DNA of 64,000 nt from an uncultured Wenzhouxiangella sp. (GCA_913057195.1 CAJXNL010000009.1:1-64000), one strand, 5' to 3'. Positions 34,706 to 44,925 are shown, numbered from the stretch's first letter. The notes: a model not told the origin generated them from the letters alone. Numbers and translations: made by a program.

Positions 34706-36079
34706 ATGTCCAAACTGCCCCACTCGCCCTTCAAAGCCTACGACATAAGAGGCCAAGTCCCCACTCACCTTAACGCAGAGCGCGCTTTCGACATTGGTCG
34801 CGCATATGCTGATGTCATCCAGCCGTCCGGACCTGTGGCGATTGGTAAAGACATGCGCCAATCCAGTGATGAGTTGTCGGGCGCGCTGAGTCGAGGCCTG
34901 AACTCAATGGGGGTCGACACCATTGACATTGGACTGTGCGGCACAGAGCTGGTCTATCACGCGGCCTCCGAGAGCGGCATGGGCGGCGGCATCATGGTCA
35001 CAGCGAGCCATAACCCCGCCGATTACAATGGCATGAAGATGGTGAGAGAAAAAGCCATTCCCATCAGTGCCGATACCGGCCTGGCAGACATTGAAGACAG
35101 AATGGTTACAGCGGCCTTTTCAGAGCCGGCACCAGTCGCTGGGACGAACCAGTCATCCGACGTCACTGACAGCTATATAGAGCGCGTGTTGTCGATGATA
35201 GACCTGAAGGCACTTAAACCTTTGAAACTGGTTGTGAATGCTGGCAATGGCACCGCCGGACCTTTCTTTGATCGCTTGGTTGAGGGTCTTCCACTGGATG
35301 TGGTGCGATTGCATCATCATCCCGATGGCACATTCCCCAACGGTGTTCCCAATCCCCTACTGATAGAAAATCGGGCTGAAACAGCGCAAGCGGTGGTCAG
35401 CCACCAGGCTGACTTTGGGGTGGCTTGGGATGGTGATTTCGACCGGTGTTTTTTCTTTGACCATACTGGCCGTTTTATCGAGGGATATTACCTTGTTGGA
35501 CTGTTTGCGGCCATGCTCTTGGAGCATCACCCGGGGGCAAAAATCGTCCTTGACCCGCGTCTGACCTGGAATACCTTAGACGAGGTGGCTCGGGCTGGTG
35601 GCCAGGCCTTGATTAACAAAAGCGGTCATGCGTTCATCAAAGAAAGGATGCGCAAAGAGGGCGCCATATATGGCGGCGAGATGTCAGCCCATCACTATTT
35701 TAAGGATTTTTCATACTGCGACAGCGGCATGATCCCATGGCTGATGCTGTCCCAAATCCTTTCTCAGACCGGACAGACTTTGGCCGCGCTGGTTGATGAA
35801 CGCATCACTGCCTATCCGTGCAGTGGCGAATTGAACTTTAAAGTCGGAGACACCGGCGTGGTGATCGACCAAGTGCTCCAGAGGTACGCACACAAAGATC
35901 CTCAAATTGAAAGAACCGATGGCATCAGCCTCGAATTTGAGCGCTGGCGCTTTAATTTGCGAGCGTCAAATACAGAACCTGTGATTCGACTGAACATCGA
36001 AACTCGAAAAGACGCTGAGCTTTTAGCAGAGAAAACCAAAGAGCTTAGCGCCTTTATAGAGAGCTTTGGACAAGGATAG
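34706..36079 (+). CDS. manB: Phosphomannomutase (CpsG/ManB type)
   Basis: Alpha-D-phosphohexomutase of 457 residues converting mannose 6-phosphate to mannose 1-phosphate, the precursor of GDP-mannose. Four-domain layout: FKAYDIRGQVP, phosphoserine loop TASHNPADYNGMK, metal loop WDGDFDRCFFFD, sugar loop GGEMSAHHYFKDF and phosphate loop RASNTEPVIRLN. It resembles CpsG/ManB; additional phosphoglucomutase activity cannot be excluded. It lies between rfaH and an epimerase gene two bases further on. Confidence 0.9.
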   Translation: MSKLPHSPFKAYDIRGQVPTHLNAERAFDIGRAYADVIQPSGPVAIGKDMRQSSDELSGALSRGLNSMGVDTIDIGLCGTELVYHAASESGMGGGIMVTASHNPADYNGMKMVREKAIPISADTGLADIEDRMVTAAFSEPAPVAGTNQSSDVTDSYIERVLSMIDLKALKPLKLVVNAGNGTAGPFFDRLVEGLPLDVVRLHHHPDGTFPNGVPNPLLIENRAETAQAVVSHQADFGVAWDGDFDRCFFFDHTGRFIEGYYLVGLFAAMLLEHHPGAKIVLDPRLTWNTLDEVARAGGQALINKSGHAFIKERMRKEGAIYGGEMSAHHYFKDFSYCDSGMIPWLMLSQILSQTGQTLAALVDERITAYPCSGELNFKVGDTGVVIDQVLQRYAHKDPQIERTDGISLEFERWRFNLRASNTEPVIRLNIETRKDAELLAEKTKELSAFIESFGQG

Positions 36080-36081
36080 AA

Positions 36082-37116
36082 ATGATGAGTCCAACCAACG
36101 CCTCAAAATCACCAATTCTCGTCACCGGTAGCGCGGGCTTTATCGGCTCGCATGTCGCTCATCGACTCCTCGAACAAGGGCATGAGGTCCTTGGGCTAGA
36201 CAACTTGAATGACTACTATGATGTCACCCTAAAAAAAGCGCGACTGGCGCGCTTAGAGCGATACTCGCGTTACCAACATGATCATGCCGATCTGGCAGAT
36301 CGAGGTGCGGTTGAGGCTTTATTTGAGCATCACAAACCTCGACGAGTTATCCACCTGGCGGCTCAGGCAGGCGTTCGTTATGCCGCTACCAATCCGCATG
36401 CATATACAACCAGCAACGTCACTGGCTTTTTGCATATTCTCGAGGGCGTCCGCCACCACCCTGTGGATCATCTGGTTTATGCATCAACAAGTTCGGTGTA
36501 TGGCGCGAATACAGCGATGCCATTTTCCGAGCATCAGAGCACAGAGCACCCTCTCACCCTCTATGCGGCCACAAAAAAAGCCAATGAAATGATGGCGCAC
36601 AGCTATGCCCATCTATATGACATTCCATGCACCGGCCTTCGTTTCTTTACGGTTTATGGCCCTTGGGGTCGCCCAGACATGGCACTGTTTTTATTCACCC
36701 GCGCCATTTTGGCCGGTGAACCCATCCAAGTGTTCAACCACGGTCATCACCAACGGAGTTTTACGTACATCGACGATATTGTGGACGGCGTGGTGGCAAT
36801 CAGCCAACAACCCGCAAAAGCTGATCCAGACTGGTCAAGCCTGTCTCCTAATCCAGCCAGAAGCAGCGCGCCGTATCGCCTTTTCAATATTGGCAACCAA
36901 CAACCCATCGAGCTGCTTCGGTATATCAAGGTGCTTGAAGAGTGTTTGGGTAAAAAAGCTCAGATGGAGATGCGCCCCTTACAGCCAGGAGACGTGCCTG
37001 ACACTCAAGCTGATGTCAGCGCCCTCATCCAGGCCACTGGAGAAGCTCCCAAGATCTCTGTTGAAGAGGGCGTGGCGCGCTTTGTGGCATGGTACAGAGA
37101 CTTTTATCAAGTGTAA
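36082..37116 (+). CDS. NAD-dependent nucleotide-sugar epimerase (UDP-glucuronate 4-epimerase-like)
   Basis: Extended SDR of 344 residues: NAD loop GSAGFIGSHVA (17-27), LDNLNDYYDVTLKKARL, typical of UDP-glucuronate 4-epimerases, then AAQAGVRYAATNPHAY, the Ser-Tyr-x3-Lys catalytic set (STSSVYG and YAATKKANE), and LRFFTVYGPWGRPDMA. The product would be UDP-galacturonate for capsule, exopolysaccharide or LPS. It follows manB by two bases and ends an rfaH-manB-epimerase unit. Confidence 0.88.
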   Translation: MMSPTNASKSPILVTGSAGFIGSHVAHRLLEQGHEVLGLDNLNDYYDVTLKKARLARLERYSRYQHDHADLADRGAVEALFEHHKPRRVIHLAAQAGVRYAATNPHAYTTSNVTGFLHILEGVRHHPVDHLVYASTSSVYGANTAMPFSEHQSTEHPLTLYAATKKANEMMAHSYAHLYDIPCTGLRFFTVYGPWGRPDMALFLFTRAILAGEPIQVFNHGHHQRSFTYIDDIVDGVVAISQQPAKADPDWSSLSPNPARSSAPYRLFNIGNQQPIELLRYIKVLEECLGKKAQMEMRPLQPGDVPDTQADVSALIQATGEAPKISVEEGVARFVAWYRDFYQV

Positions 37117-37118
37117 TT

Positions 37119-37138
37119 GCCGAGCACACTGGCTCGGC
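37119..37138. terminator. Hairpin between convergent genes
   Basis: GCCGAGC (37119-37125), a six-base loop and GCTCGGC (37132-37138) form a perfect 7-bp stem two bases after the epimerase stop and seven bases before the DUF885 stop on the other strand. The T-run is poor on either strand, so it is a plausible but weak bidirectional terminator. Confidence 0.45.
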
Positions 37139-37144
37139 CAGGTT

Positions 37145-38935
37145 TCACTCCCGCATCAGCTTAGCGATCTCTGATACAGGGGCTGATCCAAAGCTCAAAA
37201 ACTCATTGTGCCAGTCACGTAGGCTAAATGCCTCGCCCTGCGCTTGCTTCATTTGCTCTCTTAGCGCATAAATCTCGGCATAGCCGGTATAGTACGAGGT
37301 CAATTGAACCTGGGACAATGTGAGTCTCCGCCACTTTTGATTGGCTTCTGAGGCCTCCTGAAAGGCTTGTGTCTGCAACATATCGACAACTTCGTTGCGA
37401 GTTTTGCCTTGAACATGGACCTCATAGTCCAAAATGGCATTATGAACGACGCGAAGCAGCCATTTCCCATGCATTAACCAAAGCTCTGGCTCATGATCTC
37501 CCCAACCTTCCTCTAGCATCATGCGCTCGGCATATACCGCCCAACCTTCAATCATAGCGCCGTTTCGAAACAGACTTTTAACCAAAGAAGGCGAGCGATT
37601 GGCATGGAGCAGCTGGGTGTAGTGGCCGGGAATGCCCTCATGGATGTTCAAAATTTGCAATACCCAATCGTTATACTCCCTTAAGTAGCTGGCAGCGGCT
37701 TCCTCACCAAAATACTCCAATGGCGTGATGTTGTAATAGGTCTCAGCCCCAGGGTTAAAGGGTCCAGGCGAGCTGACAGAGGCAATGGCACCACCACCTC
37801 GCATGTATTCTGGCGTTTCTCGAACAACCAAAGGTTTCGAAGGGTCTTGAAAAAGAAGATCATTGTCACGGACAAAATCAGCCAACAGCGGAATTTGTCG
37901 ACGAATCTCAGGTACGAACTCATCCAACTCAACATGTTGATCAGACAAGAAAGACACCAATTGCCCAATGCGCTCAAACTGCTTATCGGGCATCGGCGTC
38001 TGGGGGAAATATTTAGACCAAAGCTCAATGGTGATGACATCCATCTCAGCAAGCAAGGCCTCTTTTTCTGCTAATGCGCGGCGATAGAGTTCAGAGGCAT
38101 CGAACTGAGATTGAATATCTAAACGGAACTTCTCTTCATACAGATCTTCACCGATGCGGAAGGACCTCGGATTTTCATGGTCAGCCCATTGCTCTGAGAG
38201 CGCACCCAAATAGTCAATCCAATCACGCACAGCTCTCTGTGCTGCCTCAAAGTGCTGCTCAAACTGCGCTTTTTCTGTCGCGCTGAGCTCAGAGTCTCGA
38301 ACAGCGTCTAAGAGATCATCATTGATGACACTAAAGATGCCCTGACTCCGCACCAAAGCCAGATCAATATGCTCAAGGGTTGGCCTTTCAATATTTTGCT
38401 TGGCCGCCTCATAATAGGCGCCGGCATCGGCCAGGCGCTGCATCACCAGTCGGTAACGCGTTTCTTCGGGTGCAAATTCGGTGTTGAGCAATATGGCCAC
38501 TGGGCCGGCAATGTTGTAAGTCGCCGGGTTCCAGGCCCAGTTTTTGAAGACCTCTTGATACCAAATCCGAGACTCCAACGCATTCTTAAGCAGAGCAAAC
38601 TCCGGCTGTTGCTTTGGAGTGAGCGAGTCCACATCAAATGCTTCAAGTCGCCCAAGCCATTCGCGCCAAAAAGCCAGATTGGCCTCCCGCTGCTGCTCCG
38701 TTGGGATAGAAACCTCTCCTGCCGAGTCGTAGTGACCTTGATAAATTGCCCATTCAGGGTGGTGTTCGAGCATCGCATCGATAAATGCCTGACTGAATTC
38801 GGAGAAGGCCTCAGCCTCGTCTGCCGAATGACGAGATTGCTCGGACGCAGCGGTAGGATCTGCCCCCGGCTCACATCCCACCAAGACAACGCCCACGCAC
38901 AACAGTGCCACCAGCCCCAAAAATTGTTTTTTCAC
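37145..38935 (-). CDS. DUF885 family lipoprotein (putative metallopeptidase)
   Basis: About 596 residues from a GTG start at 38935, chosen because GGAG lies eight bases upstream and the resulting N-terminus is a lipoprotein signal (VKKQFLGLVALLCVGVVLVGC, lipobox VLVGC). A longer frame to 39067 would overlap the divergent SYLF gene. The DUF885 hallmark HEGIPGHYTQLLHANRSPSL near the last third resembles a zinc HExxxGH site, and EGWAVYAERMMLEEG supplies further acidic ligands. Family members are predicted peptidases of unclear substrate. It is probably anchored in the envelope. Confidence 0.85.
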   Translation of the reverse strand: MKKQFLGLVALLCVGVVLVGCEPGADPTAASEQSRHSADEAEAFSEFSQAFIDAMLEHHPEWAIYQGHYDSAGEVSIPTEQQREANLAFWREWLGRLEAFDVDSLTPKQQPEFALLKNALESRIWYQEVFKNWAWNPATYNIAGPVAILLNTEFAPEETRYRLVMQRLADAGAYYEAAKQNIERPTLEHIDLALVRSQGIFSVINDDLLDAVRDSELSATEKAQFEQHFEAAQRAVRDWIDYLGALSEQWADHENPRSFRIGEDLYEEKFRLDIQSQFDASELYRRALAEKEALLAEMDVITIELWSKYFPQTPMPDKQFERIGQLVSFLSDQHVELDEFVPEIRRQIPLLADFVRDNDLLFQDPSKPLVVRETPEYMRGGGAIASVSSPGPFNPGAETYYNITPLEYFGEEAAASYLREYNDWVLQILNIHEGIPGHYTQLLHANRSPSLVKSLFRNGAMIEGWAVYAERMMLEEGWGDHEPELWLMHGKWLLRVVHNAILDYEVHVQGKTRNEVVDMLQTQAFQEASEANQKWRRLTLSQVQLTSYYTGYAEIYALREQMKQAQGEAFSLRDWHNEFLSFGSAPVSEIAKLMRE

Positions 38936-39046
38936 TGAATTCACTCCGCGCAACTGCCAATTGATATCACTCAATCCTACCCGATTCGGCAAGACGGTGC
39001 TATCCTTAATCGGCATCGTTTCTGTTAATGCGAAGGACCTTTCTTC

Positions 39047-39586
39047 ATGCACACACGCATCAACCAAATCTTCTGGGCTGCATTGGCCATTCTTCTTCTG
39101 TCTGGATGTGCTTCAGTGCCCTCAGAGGACCGGATCGTGAGGGAAGCTGAGGTGGCCTTGGTTCGCTTTCTTGAAAAAGATCCAGATCTTCAGAGGTGGC
39201 TGGACAACGCCTACGGGTATGCTGTTTTCCCCGAAATAAACAAAGGGGGGTTGGGTGTTGGTGGAGCATTTGGGCATGGGATTGTCTACGAACAGGGCGC
39301 CTTGATTGGCCGCGCCAGCGTTTCTCAAGCAACCATTGGTGCACAAATTGGCGTTCAAGCTTTCAGCCAAGTGATTTTTTTTAAAGATGAGCCGGCATTG
39401 AGAACCTTCCAACGCGGCAACTTCGAGTTTTCTGCACAGGCCACAGCGGTTGCCGCGGCCTCAGGGGTGGCATCCACGACAAACTATGAAGGCGGTGTGG
39501 CTGTGTTTATCTCGACCCGATCGGGCTTGATGGCGGAAGCCACCGTGGGCGGTCAGAAGTTCTCTTACTCAGCCTTCATGCCCTAA
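39047..39586 (+). CDS. SYLF (Ysc84) domain lipoprotein
   Basis: A 179-residue protein with a lipoprotein signal (LAILLLSGCASV). A SYLF/Ysc84 lipid-binding domain fills the rest: GYAVFPEINKGGLGVGGAFG, a central hydrophobic block, and the C-terminal VFISTRSGLMAEATVGGQKF. The family binds phospholipids in eukaryotes; the bacterial role is unknown. It is divergent from the DUF885 gene by about 110 bases, and its stop overlaps that of the convergent ABC transporter gene. Confidence 0.88.
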   Translation: MHTRINQIFWAALAILLLSGCASVPSEDRIVREAEVALVRFLEKDPDLQRWLDNAYGYAVFPEINKGGLGVGGAFGHGIVYEQGALIGRASVSQATIGAQIGVQAFSQVIFFKDEPALRTFQRGNFEFSAQATAVAAASGVASTTNYEGGVAVFISTRSGLMAEATVGGQKFSYSAFMP

Positions 39587-41370
39587 ACAGGTTTTGATTT
39601 GGCCTCATCCAGAAACTGCAGTCTCGCCAAATTGGCGTAAAGTTGGCTGCTTCCCAACAGCTCTTCATGCGATCCTTGGGCAACGATCTGTCCCTCGTCC
39701 ATCACCACAATCCGATCGGCTCGCCTCACCGTCGCGAGGCGATGCGCAATGACAACAACTGTATGATCTCGACTGATTGACTCTAATGCCTGCTGCACCA
39801 ACTGCTCACTCTGAGCATCCAAGCTTGCGGTGGCCTCATCAAGCAAAAGCAACTGCGGTGCTTTAATCAAGGCTCTGGCAATGGCAATTCGCTGGCGCTG
39901 TCCGCCGGATAGGCGAACACCACGCTCCCCCAGCTCAGTCTCATAGCCAGATTCCCAGCGTTTGATAAACTCATGAGCATGCGCCATCTCTGAGACCTTT
40001 GACACCAACGCTTTGTCAGCGTCGGGTTGCCCATAACGAATATTGTGACTGGCTGTTCCAGAGAAAACGGCAACATCTTGTGGTACATAACCAATCGCTC
40101 TGCGCAACTGGGCAACTTCAAGCGCCTGAATTGAGATGCCACCCATTTCAATCACACCATGTGTGGGGTCATAGAATCGAAGCAGCAATTGAAGCAAGGT
40201 CGATTTGCCAGCGCCTGAAGGGCCCACAATGGCAACTGTCTGGCCAGCGGGAATATCCAAATTAATTCCGTTAATGACTGGGTCTGCTGGCCGACTGGGA
40301 TAAGCAAAATGCACGCCACGCAGTTTCACCGACAGCGGACCCTCAGGTAGCGATTGTGGGGTCTCCGGACTGGTAATCGTTGGGCGGAGCGAGAGCAATT
40401 CGGCCAACCGCTCGGTGGCTCCTGCTGCACGCTGTATCTGTGTCCAAATCTCGCTTAAACTTGCAGTAGAACCCGCCGCAATTGCCGCATACAGAACAAA
40501 CTGCCCCAACTGGCCTGGCGTCATTGCTTCTGTCAAGACCGCACGAGCCCCCAACCAAAGCACAAAGGTGATGGCCCCAAACGTCATCAAGATAATAAAT
40601 ACAATCATCACCGTACTGGCGCCGATTCGTCGCTTGGCCGCCAACACTGCCGCCTCGACAATATGCCAAAATCGGCTTCTCTCTCGGTCTTCTTGAGCGA
40701 AGGCCTGTACCGTCTGAATCGCGTTAATTGACTCATCCCCAACCGCAGAAATATCCGCGATTCGGTCTTGCGCATCTCGTGATAAGCGACGCACCCATCG
40801 GCCAAAAAAGGAAACGGGCACAATCATCAAAATGATCAATCCGGCAATCACAAGTGCTAGCTTTGGCGCGGTTAATGCCAATGCGACAGAACTCGCCACC
40901 AGCATGACGGCATTGCGAATGGCGAACGATACGGTGGAGCCCACCAGCGTCTCCACCAATGTAGTGTCCGTATTCAAACGTGAAAGAACCTCGCCGGTGC
41001 GAGTGGTTGCAAAAAACTCAGGCGAGAGATCCAATATTCGCCCATAAACGGCTTTTCGAATGTCTGCCACCACCCGCTGGCCCAACCAGCTGACCCAATA
41101 AAATCGCAGGCCACCGCCCACAGCCATGACGCAGGCTGCCAAGAAAAGAAGCCAAAACCATCGATTGATGTTTGCTAAGTTGTCAGCCATGAAGCCTTGA
41201 TCAATGACCTGCCCCACTGCCGCAGGAATTGCCAAAGCACCACTGGTTGAAATCACTAAAAACAGACCTGCCAGCCCAATCTCCAATCGATAAGGCTTCA
41301 GAAACGGCCTGAGAGCGCGCAAATCGGTCACTTTGCCCTTTTTTAGTGATTGATCTTTCTTGTTGTCCAT
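39583..41370 (-). CDS. ABC exporter half-transporter (ABCB/MsbA type)
   Basis: Fused permease and ATPase of 595 residues. Six membrane helices (about 25-300) of the ABC transmembrane type 1 fold precede the ATPase with Walker A GPSGAGKST, Q-loop YVPQDVAVFSG, signature LSGGQRQRIAIARAL, Walker B LLLLDEATASLD and the switch histidine in IAHRLATV. It would work as a homodimer. Substrate is not predictable: lipid, drug or peptide export are all possible. I start at 41370 (MDNKKDQ), nine bases after the rarD stop. The gene is co-oriented with rarD upstream. Confidence 0.88.
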   Translation of the reverse strand: MDNKKDQSLKKGKVTDLRALRPFLKPYRLEIGLAGLFLVISTSGALAIPAAVGQVIDQGFMADNLANINRWFWLLFLAACVMAVGGGLRFYWVSWLGQRVVADIRKAVYGRILDLSPEFFATTRTGEVLSRLNTDTTLVETLVGSTVSFAIRNAVMLVASSVALALTAPKLALVIAGLIILMIVPVSFFGRWVRRLSRDAQDRIADISAVGDESINAIQTVQAFAQEDRERSRFWHIVEAAVLAAKRRIGASTVMIVFIILMTFGAITFVLWLGARAVLTEAMTPGQLGQFVLYAAIAAGSTASLSEIWTQIQRAAGATERLAELLSLRPTITSPETPQSLPEGPLSVKLRGVHFAYPSRPADPVINGINLDIPAGQTVAIVGPSGAGKSTLLQLLLRFYDPTHGVIEMGGISIQALEVAQLRRAIGYVPQDVAVFSGTASHNIRYGQPDADKALVSKVSEMAHAHEFIKRWESGYETELGERGVRLSGGQRQRIAIARALIKAPQLLLLDEATASLDAQSEQLVQQALESISRDHTVVVIAHRLATVRRADRIVVMDEGQIVAQGSHEELLGSSQLYANLARLQFLDEAKSKPV

Positions 41371-41378
41371 CGCAGGTA

Positions 41379-42284
41379 CTACACTCGAGGGCGATTGACC
41401 CAGCTTGAATAGGTGTACAGCAATAACCCAGACCAAATACACCCAAACGTGATGGCATGATCTGCGCTGAAAGGCTCTTTAAATAAGAATACTGCCATAC
41501 AAAATGACAAACTTGGCGCAATATACTGCAGAATCCCAATTGTGCTTAAGTTCAACCGCCTCACACCAGCGGCAAAAAGCAGCAGCGGCATGACCGTGAT
41601 GGCGCCCGTGCCCACCATCAAGAGGCCATCACTAAACCCATCAAATTCGGCTGTCAGCAACCCCTGCGTTCCTCTCCAAAAGAGCCACAGACCTGCCAGC
41701 GGCAGCACAATCAGCGTTTCCCAAAAAAGCCCAACCATTGGACCCACATCCAACTGTTTCCGAATTAAGCCATAAAGCCCAAAGCTGAAGGCAAGGGTCA
41801 AAGCTATCCAGGGAAAGTCTCCCACTTGAACAGTCAAATACAGTGTGCCGGCAGCAGCCAGCGCCACTGCCAAGACCTGAAGGCCATTAAGGTGTTCTTT
41901 AAAAAAGACCATGCCCAGGGCAACGCTCACCAGAGGGTTAATGAAATAACCAAGGCTTGTTGATAGCACTCGGTCTGAATTGACCGCATACACAAAAATG
42001 AGCCAATTGAGGCCAATAATGGCACCACTTATGCTCAGTGCAAGTAAGGTTTGATACGGAACTTTTAAGTGCGTAAAAACAGACACCCGGTGTCGCAACC
42101 CGAGCACCACACCCAAAATCACCACCGACCAAATAATCCGATGAGCGATAATCTCTAGGGCGAGCACGTCTTCTAGAAGCTTAAAGTACAGAGGGGCAAA
42201 GCCCCAAAGGGAAAACGCCATCAGAGCGCTTGTCAGGCCAAGTCGCTGTTGATATGCCCGATGCGAATCATAGTGGTCTGTCAT
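41379..42284 (-). CDS. rarD: EamA-family transporter RarD
   Basis: A 301-residue protein with ten hydrophobic segments of the drug/metabolite transporter superfamily. The opening GLTSALMAFSLWGFAPLYFKLLEDVLALEIIAHRI (here read in pieces GFAPLYFKLL and EIIAHRI) and YFINPLVSVALGMVFFKE are typical of RarD. The substrate is unknown (the name derives from chloramphenicol sensitivity). It starts 41 bases after the terminator that ends the alpha operon. Confidence 0.9.
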   Translation of the reverse strand: MTDHYDSHRAYQQRLGLTSALMAFSLWGFAPLYFKLLEDVLALEIIAHRIIWSVVILGVVLGLRHRVSVFTHLKVPYQTLLALSISGAIIGLNWLIFVYAVNSDRVLSTSLGYFINPLVSVALGMVFFKEHLNGLQVLAVALAAAGTLYLTVQVGDFPWIALTLAFSFGLYGLIRKQLDVGPMVGLFWETLIVLPLAGLWLFWRGTQGLLTAEFDGFSDGLLMVGTGAITVMPLLLFAAGVRRLNLSTIGILQYIAPSLSFCMAVFLFKEPFSADHAITFGCIWSGLLLYTYSSWVNRPRV

Positions 42285-42324
42285 CTTTAACTACCGCTCA
42301 CCACAAGCCAAAAGGTGCTTTCAA

Positions 42325-42351
42325 TAAAAAACCCGGCTTTCGCCGGGTTTT
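42325..42351 (-). terminator. Rho-independent terminator of the alpha operon
   Basis: On the minus strand AAACCCGGC, a GAAA tetraloop and GCCGGGTTT form a 9-bp stem running into TTTTTATT, about 30 bases after the rplQ stop. This is a strong intrinsic terminator for the ribosomal superoperon. Confidence 0.92.
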
Positions 42352-42381
42352 GGTCGATACTGATCAAGCTTGGATGGGCCA

Positions 42382-42768
42382 TCACTCCCCGGTGTCGCCG
42401 CCAGGAGCATCTGGGCGATCCACAAGCTCAACGTACGCCATTGGCGCCTTATCTCCGGGCCGATAGCCGCATTTGAGGATACGCAGGTATCCACCTGGGC
42501 GTTGGCGATAGCGGGGGCCGATTTCTGAAAACAGCTTCCCAACCGCAGCCTTGTCTCGCAACCTCGCAAAGGCGGTGCGTCGCTTGGCCACGGTGTCTTC
42601 TTTGGCCATGGTTATCAACGGCTCAGCAACGCGACGCAGCTCTTTAGCCTTAGGCAAGGTGGTCTTGATCAGCTCATGTTCAATGAGGCTTGCTGTCATG
42701 TTCTTAAACATCGCCTTGCGGTGCGATGAGTTTCGATTTAATTGACGTCCAGATTTACGATGACGCAT
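42382..42768 (-). CDS. rplQ: 50S ribosomal protein L17
   Basis: A 128-residue large-subunit protein with the L17 opening [20 protein letters not shown] and [19 protein letters not shown]. It is slightly longer than family average, with an acidic tail. It follows rpoA by ten bases and ends the alpha operon at the terminator 42325-42351. Confidence 0.97.
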   Translation of the reverse strand: MRHRKSGRQLNRNSSHRKAMFKNMTASLIEHELIKTTLPKAKELRRVAEPLITMAKEDTVAKRRTAFARLRDKAAVGKLFSEIGPRYRQRPGGYLRILKCGYRPGDKAPMAYVELVDRPDAPGGDTGE

Positions 42769-42778
42769 GTCTTGCTCC

Positions 42779-43783
42779 TCAAATCTCAGTCCGAGCTAAG
42801 CTCGCAGGCGGCCAATTTTCCAGCCGGGTACCTAAAGTCAAATCATGCGTCGCCAAAACCGTTTTGATTTCAGTGAGAGACTTTTTGCCCAGGTTCGGTG
42901 TTTTAAGCAATTCTGACTCTGTCCGCTGTACCAAATCACCAACATACTGAATATGCTCAGCTTTAAGGCAGTTGGCAGACCGGACAGTCAGCTCCAGGTC
43001 ATCAATAGGCCGCAATAACACCGGATCAAAGCTCTCTGCTGCGATCTCAGCTGGATCAGTGGGTCGTGCGATGAAGTCCACGAAAACAGACATCTGATCC
43101 ACCAAAATGCCGGCAGCGAGCTTGACCGCGTCTTCACAACTCATGGTGCCATTGGTTTCGATGTCGAAAACCAACTTATCCAGGTCTGTTCTTTGCGCGA
43201 CGCGCGCGCTCTCGACTGCATAGGCCACCTTGTGAATCGGACAAAACGAAGCATCCAAATCCAACCGACCAATCGCTCGTGACTCTTCCTCGTTGAAGCG
43301 CTGCGTGGTTGCGGGCTGATACCCAACGCCACGCGAAACCTTCAGCGTCATATCAATCTTGGCATTCTTTGTCAGATTACAGATCACATGGTCCGGATTG
43401 ACAATCTCGACATCGTGATCAAGAACAATGTCGCCAGCAGTGACAGGCCCGGCCTTGTCTTTGGTCAGAGTCAGGACTGCCTCTTCTCGATTGTGCATGC
43501 GAACGGCCACATCTTTTAAGTTCAGCAACACCTCGACAATGTCTTCTTGCAGACCCTCGACCGCGGTGTATTCATGAAGTACACCATCAATCTCCACACT
43601 CGTAATTGCACTGCCTGGGATCGATGACAACAATACACGGCGAAGCGCATTGCCTAAAGTATGACCAAAACCACGCTCTAAGGGCTCTAAAGTGATCCGA
43701 GCGCGGCGTGGAGAGATCTCGTCAACAATAAGACCCTTTGGCTTCAGCATTGTTGATATAAGTTCGCTGATCTGGCCTGACAT
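42779..43783 (-). CDS. rpoA: RNA polymerase alpha subunit
   Basis: A 334-residue subunit. The N-terminal assembly domain is complete ([22 protein letters not shown] and related blocks). The C-terminal domain retains the UP-element-binding residues in [12 protein letters not shown] and [12 protein letters not shown]. Sited between rpsD and rplQ in the alpha operon. Confidence 0.98.
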   Translation of the reverse strand: MSGQISELISTMLKPKGLIVDEISPRRARITLEPLERGFGHTLGNALRRVLLSSIPGSAITSVEIDGVLHEYTAVEGLQEDIVEVLLNLKDVAVRMHNREEAVLTLTKDKAGPVTAGDIVLDHDVEIVNPDHVICNLTKNAKIDMTLKVSRGVGYQPATTQRFNEEESRAIGRLDLDASFCPIHKVAYAVESARVAQRTDLDKLVFDIETNGTMSCEDAVKLAAGILVDQMSVFVDFIARPTDPAEIAAESFDPVLLRPIDDLELTVRSANCLKAEHIQYVGDLVQRTESELLKTPNLGKKSLTEIKTVLATHDLTLGTRLENWPPASLARTEI

Positions 43784-43852
43784 GGAATGCCTCTCTTCAA
43801 ATCTTTTACGTAACCACGATCATTGAGCAACTGCTCAATGGACATATTTGTT

Positions 43853-44479
43853 TTACTTGGAGTACAGCTCGACAATCAGGTTTTCATTGATGTCTGGGGG
43901 CAGATCGTCACGATCAGGCGCGCCCTTAAAAGTTCCTTCCAATTTATCGAAATCAACCTCGGTCCAAGCTGGTGTCAAGTCTAAATCGCGCGCCAAAGTC
44001 ACTGCCTCTTGAATACGCAACTGCTTGCGCGCCTTCTCACGAACAGAGATTTTGTCACCAGCTGAAACCTGTGCAGACGGAATGTTACAAACACTGCCAT
44101 TCACTTCAATGGCCTTGTGGCTGACCAATTGGCGCGCCTGCGCGCGCGTGGTCGCAAAGCCCATTCGATACACCACATTATCCAACCGCCCTTCCAGCAG
44201 CTGGAGAAGATTCTCGCCGGTCGCACCTTTCAATCGGGCTGCCTTCTTGTAATAGTTGCGGAACTGACGCTCCAAAACGCCATACATCCGGCGGACTTTT
44301 TGCTTCTCGCGAAGCTGCAGCGCATAATCAGATAAACGCTGGCGTCGGCTGTCGCCATGTTGGCCAGGAGGTTGGGTGAGCTTGCACTTAGAGTCCAAGC
44401 CCCGCGCAGGGCTTTTAAGGTTAAGGTCAACCCCTTCGCGCCGTGCAAGCTTACATGTGGGTCCGATGTATCTAGCCAT
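43853..44479 (-). CDS. rpsD: 30S ribosomal protein S4
   Basis: A 208-residue primary 16S rRNA-binding protein starting [16 protein letters not shown]. The N-terminus retains two cysteines (C9 and C32). The S4 RNA-binding domain covers [20 protein letters not shown] and following. In E. coli it represses the alpha operon by binding the rpsM leader; a leader with a short stem is present here after 45321. A 69-base gap separates it from rpoA. Confidence 0.97.
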   Translation of the reverse strand: MARYIGPTCKLARREGVDLNLKSPARGLDSKCKLTQPPGQHGDSRRQRLSDYALQLREKQKVRRMYGVLERQFRNYYKKAARLKGATGENLLQLLEGRLDNVVYRMGFATTRAQARQLVSHKAIEVNGSVCNIPSAQVSAGDKISVREKARKQLRIQEAVTLARDLDLTPAWTEVDFDKLEGTFKGAPDRDDLPPDINENLIVELYSK

Positions 44480-44521
44480 AATGAATTATTTCCAAGCTTC
44501 TATGTGTGCAGGCAAAGCCAA

Positions 44522-44911
44522 TTACACGCGACGTTTCTTCGGAGGACGGCACCCGTTATGAGGAATCGGGGTAACGTCAATGATGTTCGTGATCTTAAAC
44601 CCAACCGCATTCAGCGAGCGGACTGAAGACTCGCGCCCAGGACCAGGACCGTTAACGCGGACTTCTAAATTCTTCATGCCGTGCTCTTGCGCTGTTTTAC
44701 CCGCGGTTTCAGCAGCAACCTGAGCAGCAAACGGTGTCGATTTTCTCGATCCCCGAAACCCAGAACCCCCACTCGTGGCCCAGGACACCGCATTGCCTTG
44801 ACGGTCGGTGATCGTAATAATGGTGTTATTGAACGATGCATGCACGTGAGCGATGCCATCAACAATAACTTTTTTAACCTTCTTCTTTGATTTGGTTTGC
44901 TGCTTAGCCAT
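44522..44911 (-). CDS. rpsK: 30S ribosomal protein S11
   Basis: A 129-residue platform protein with [55 protein letters not shown] and the conserved ending [12 protein letters not shown]. Lies between rpsM and rpsD in the alpha operon. Confidence 0.98.
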   Translation of the reverse strand: MAKQQTKSKKKVKKVIVDGIAHVHASFNNTIITITDRQGNAVSWATSGGSGFRGSRKSTPFAAQVAAETAGKTAQEHGMKNLEVRVNGPGPGRESSVRSLNAVGFKITNIIDVTPIPHNGCRPPKKRRV

Positions 44912-44925
44912 TTTCTATATATCCC

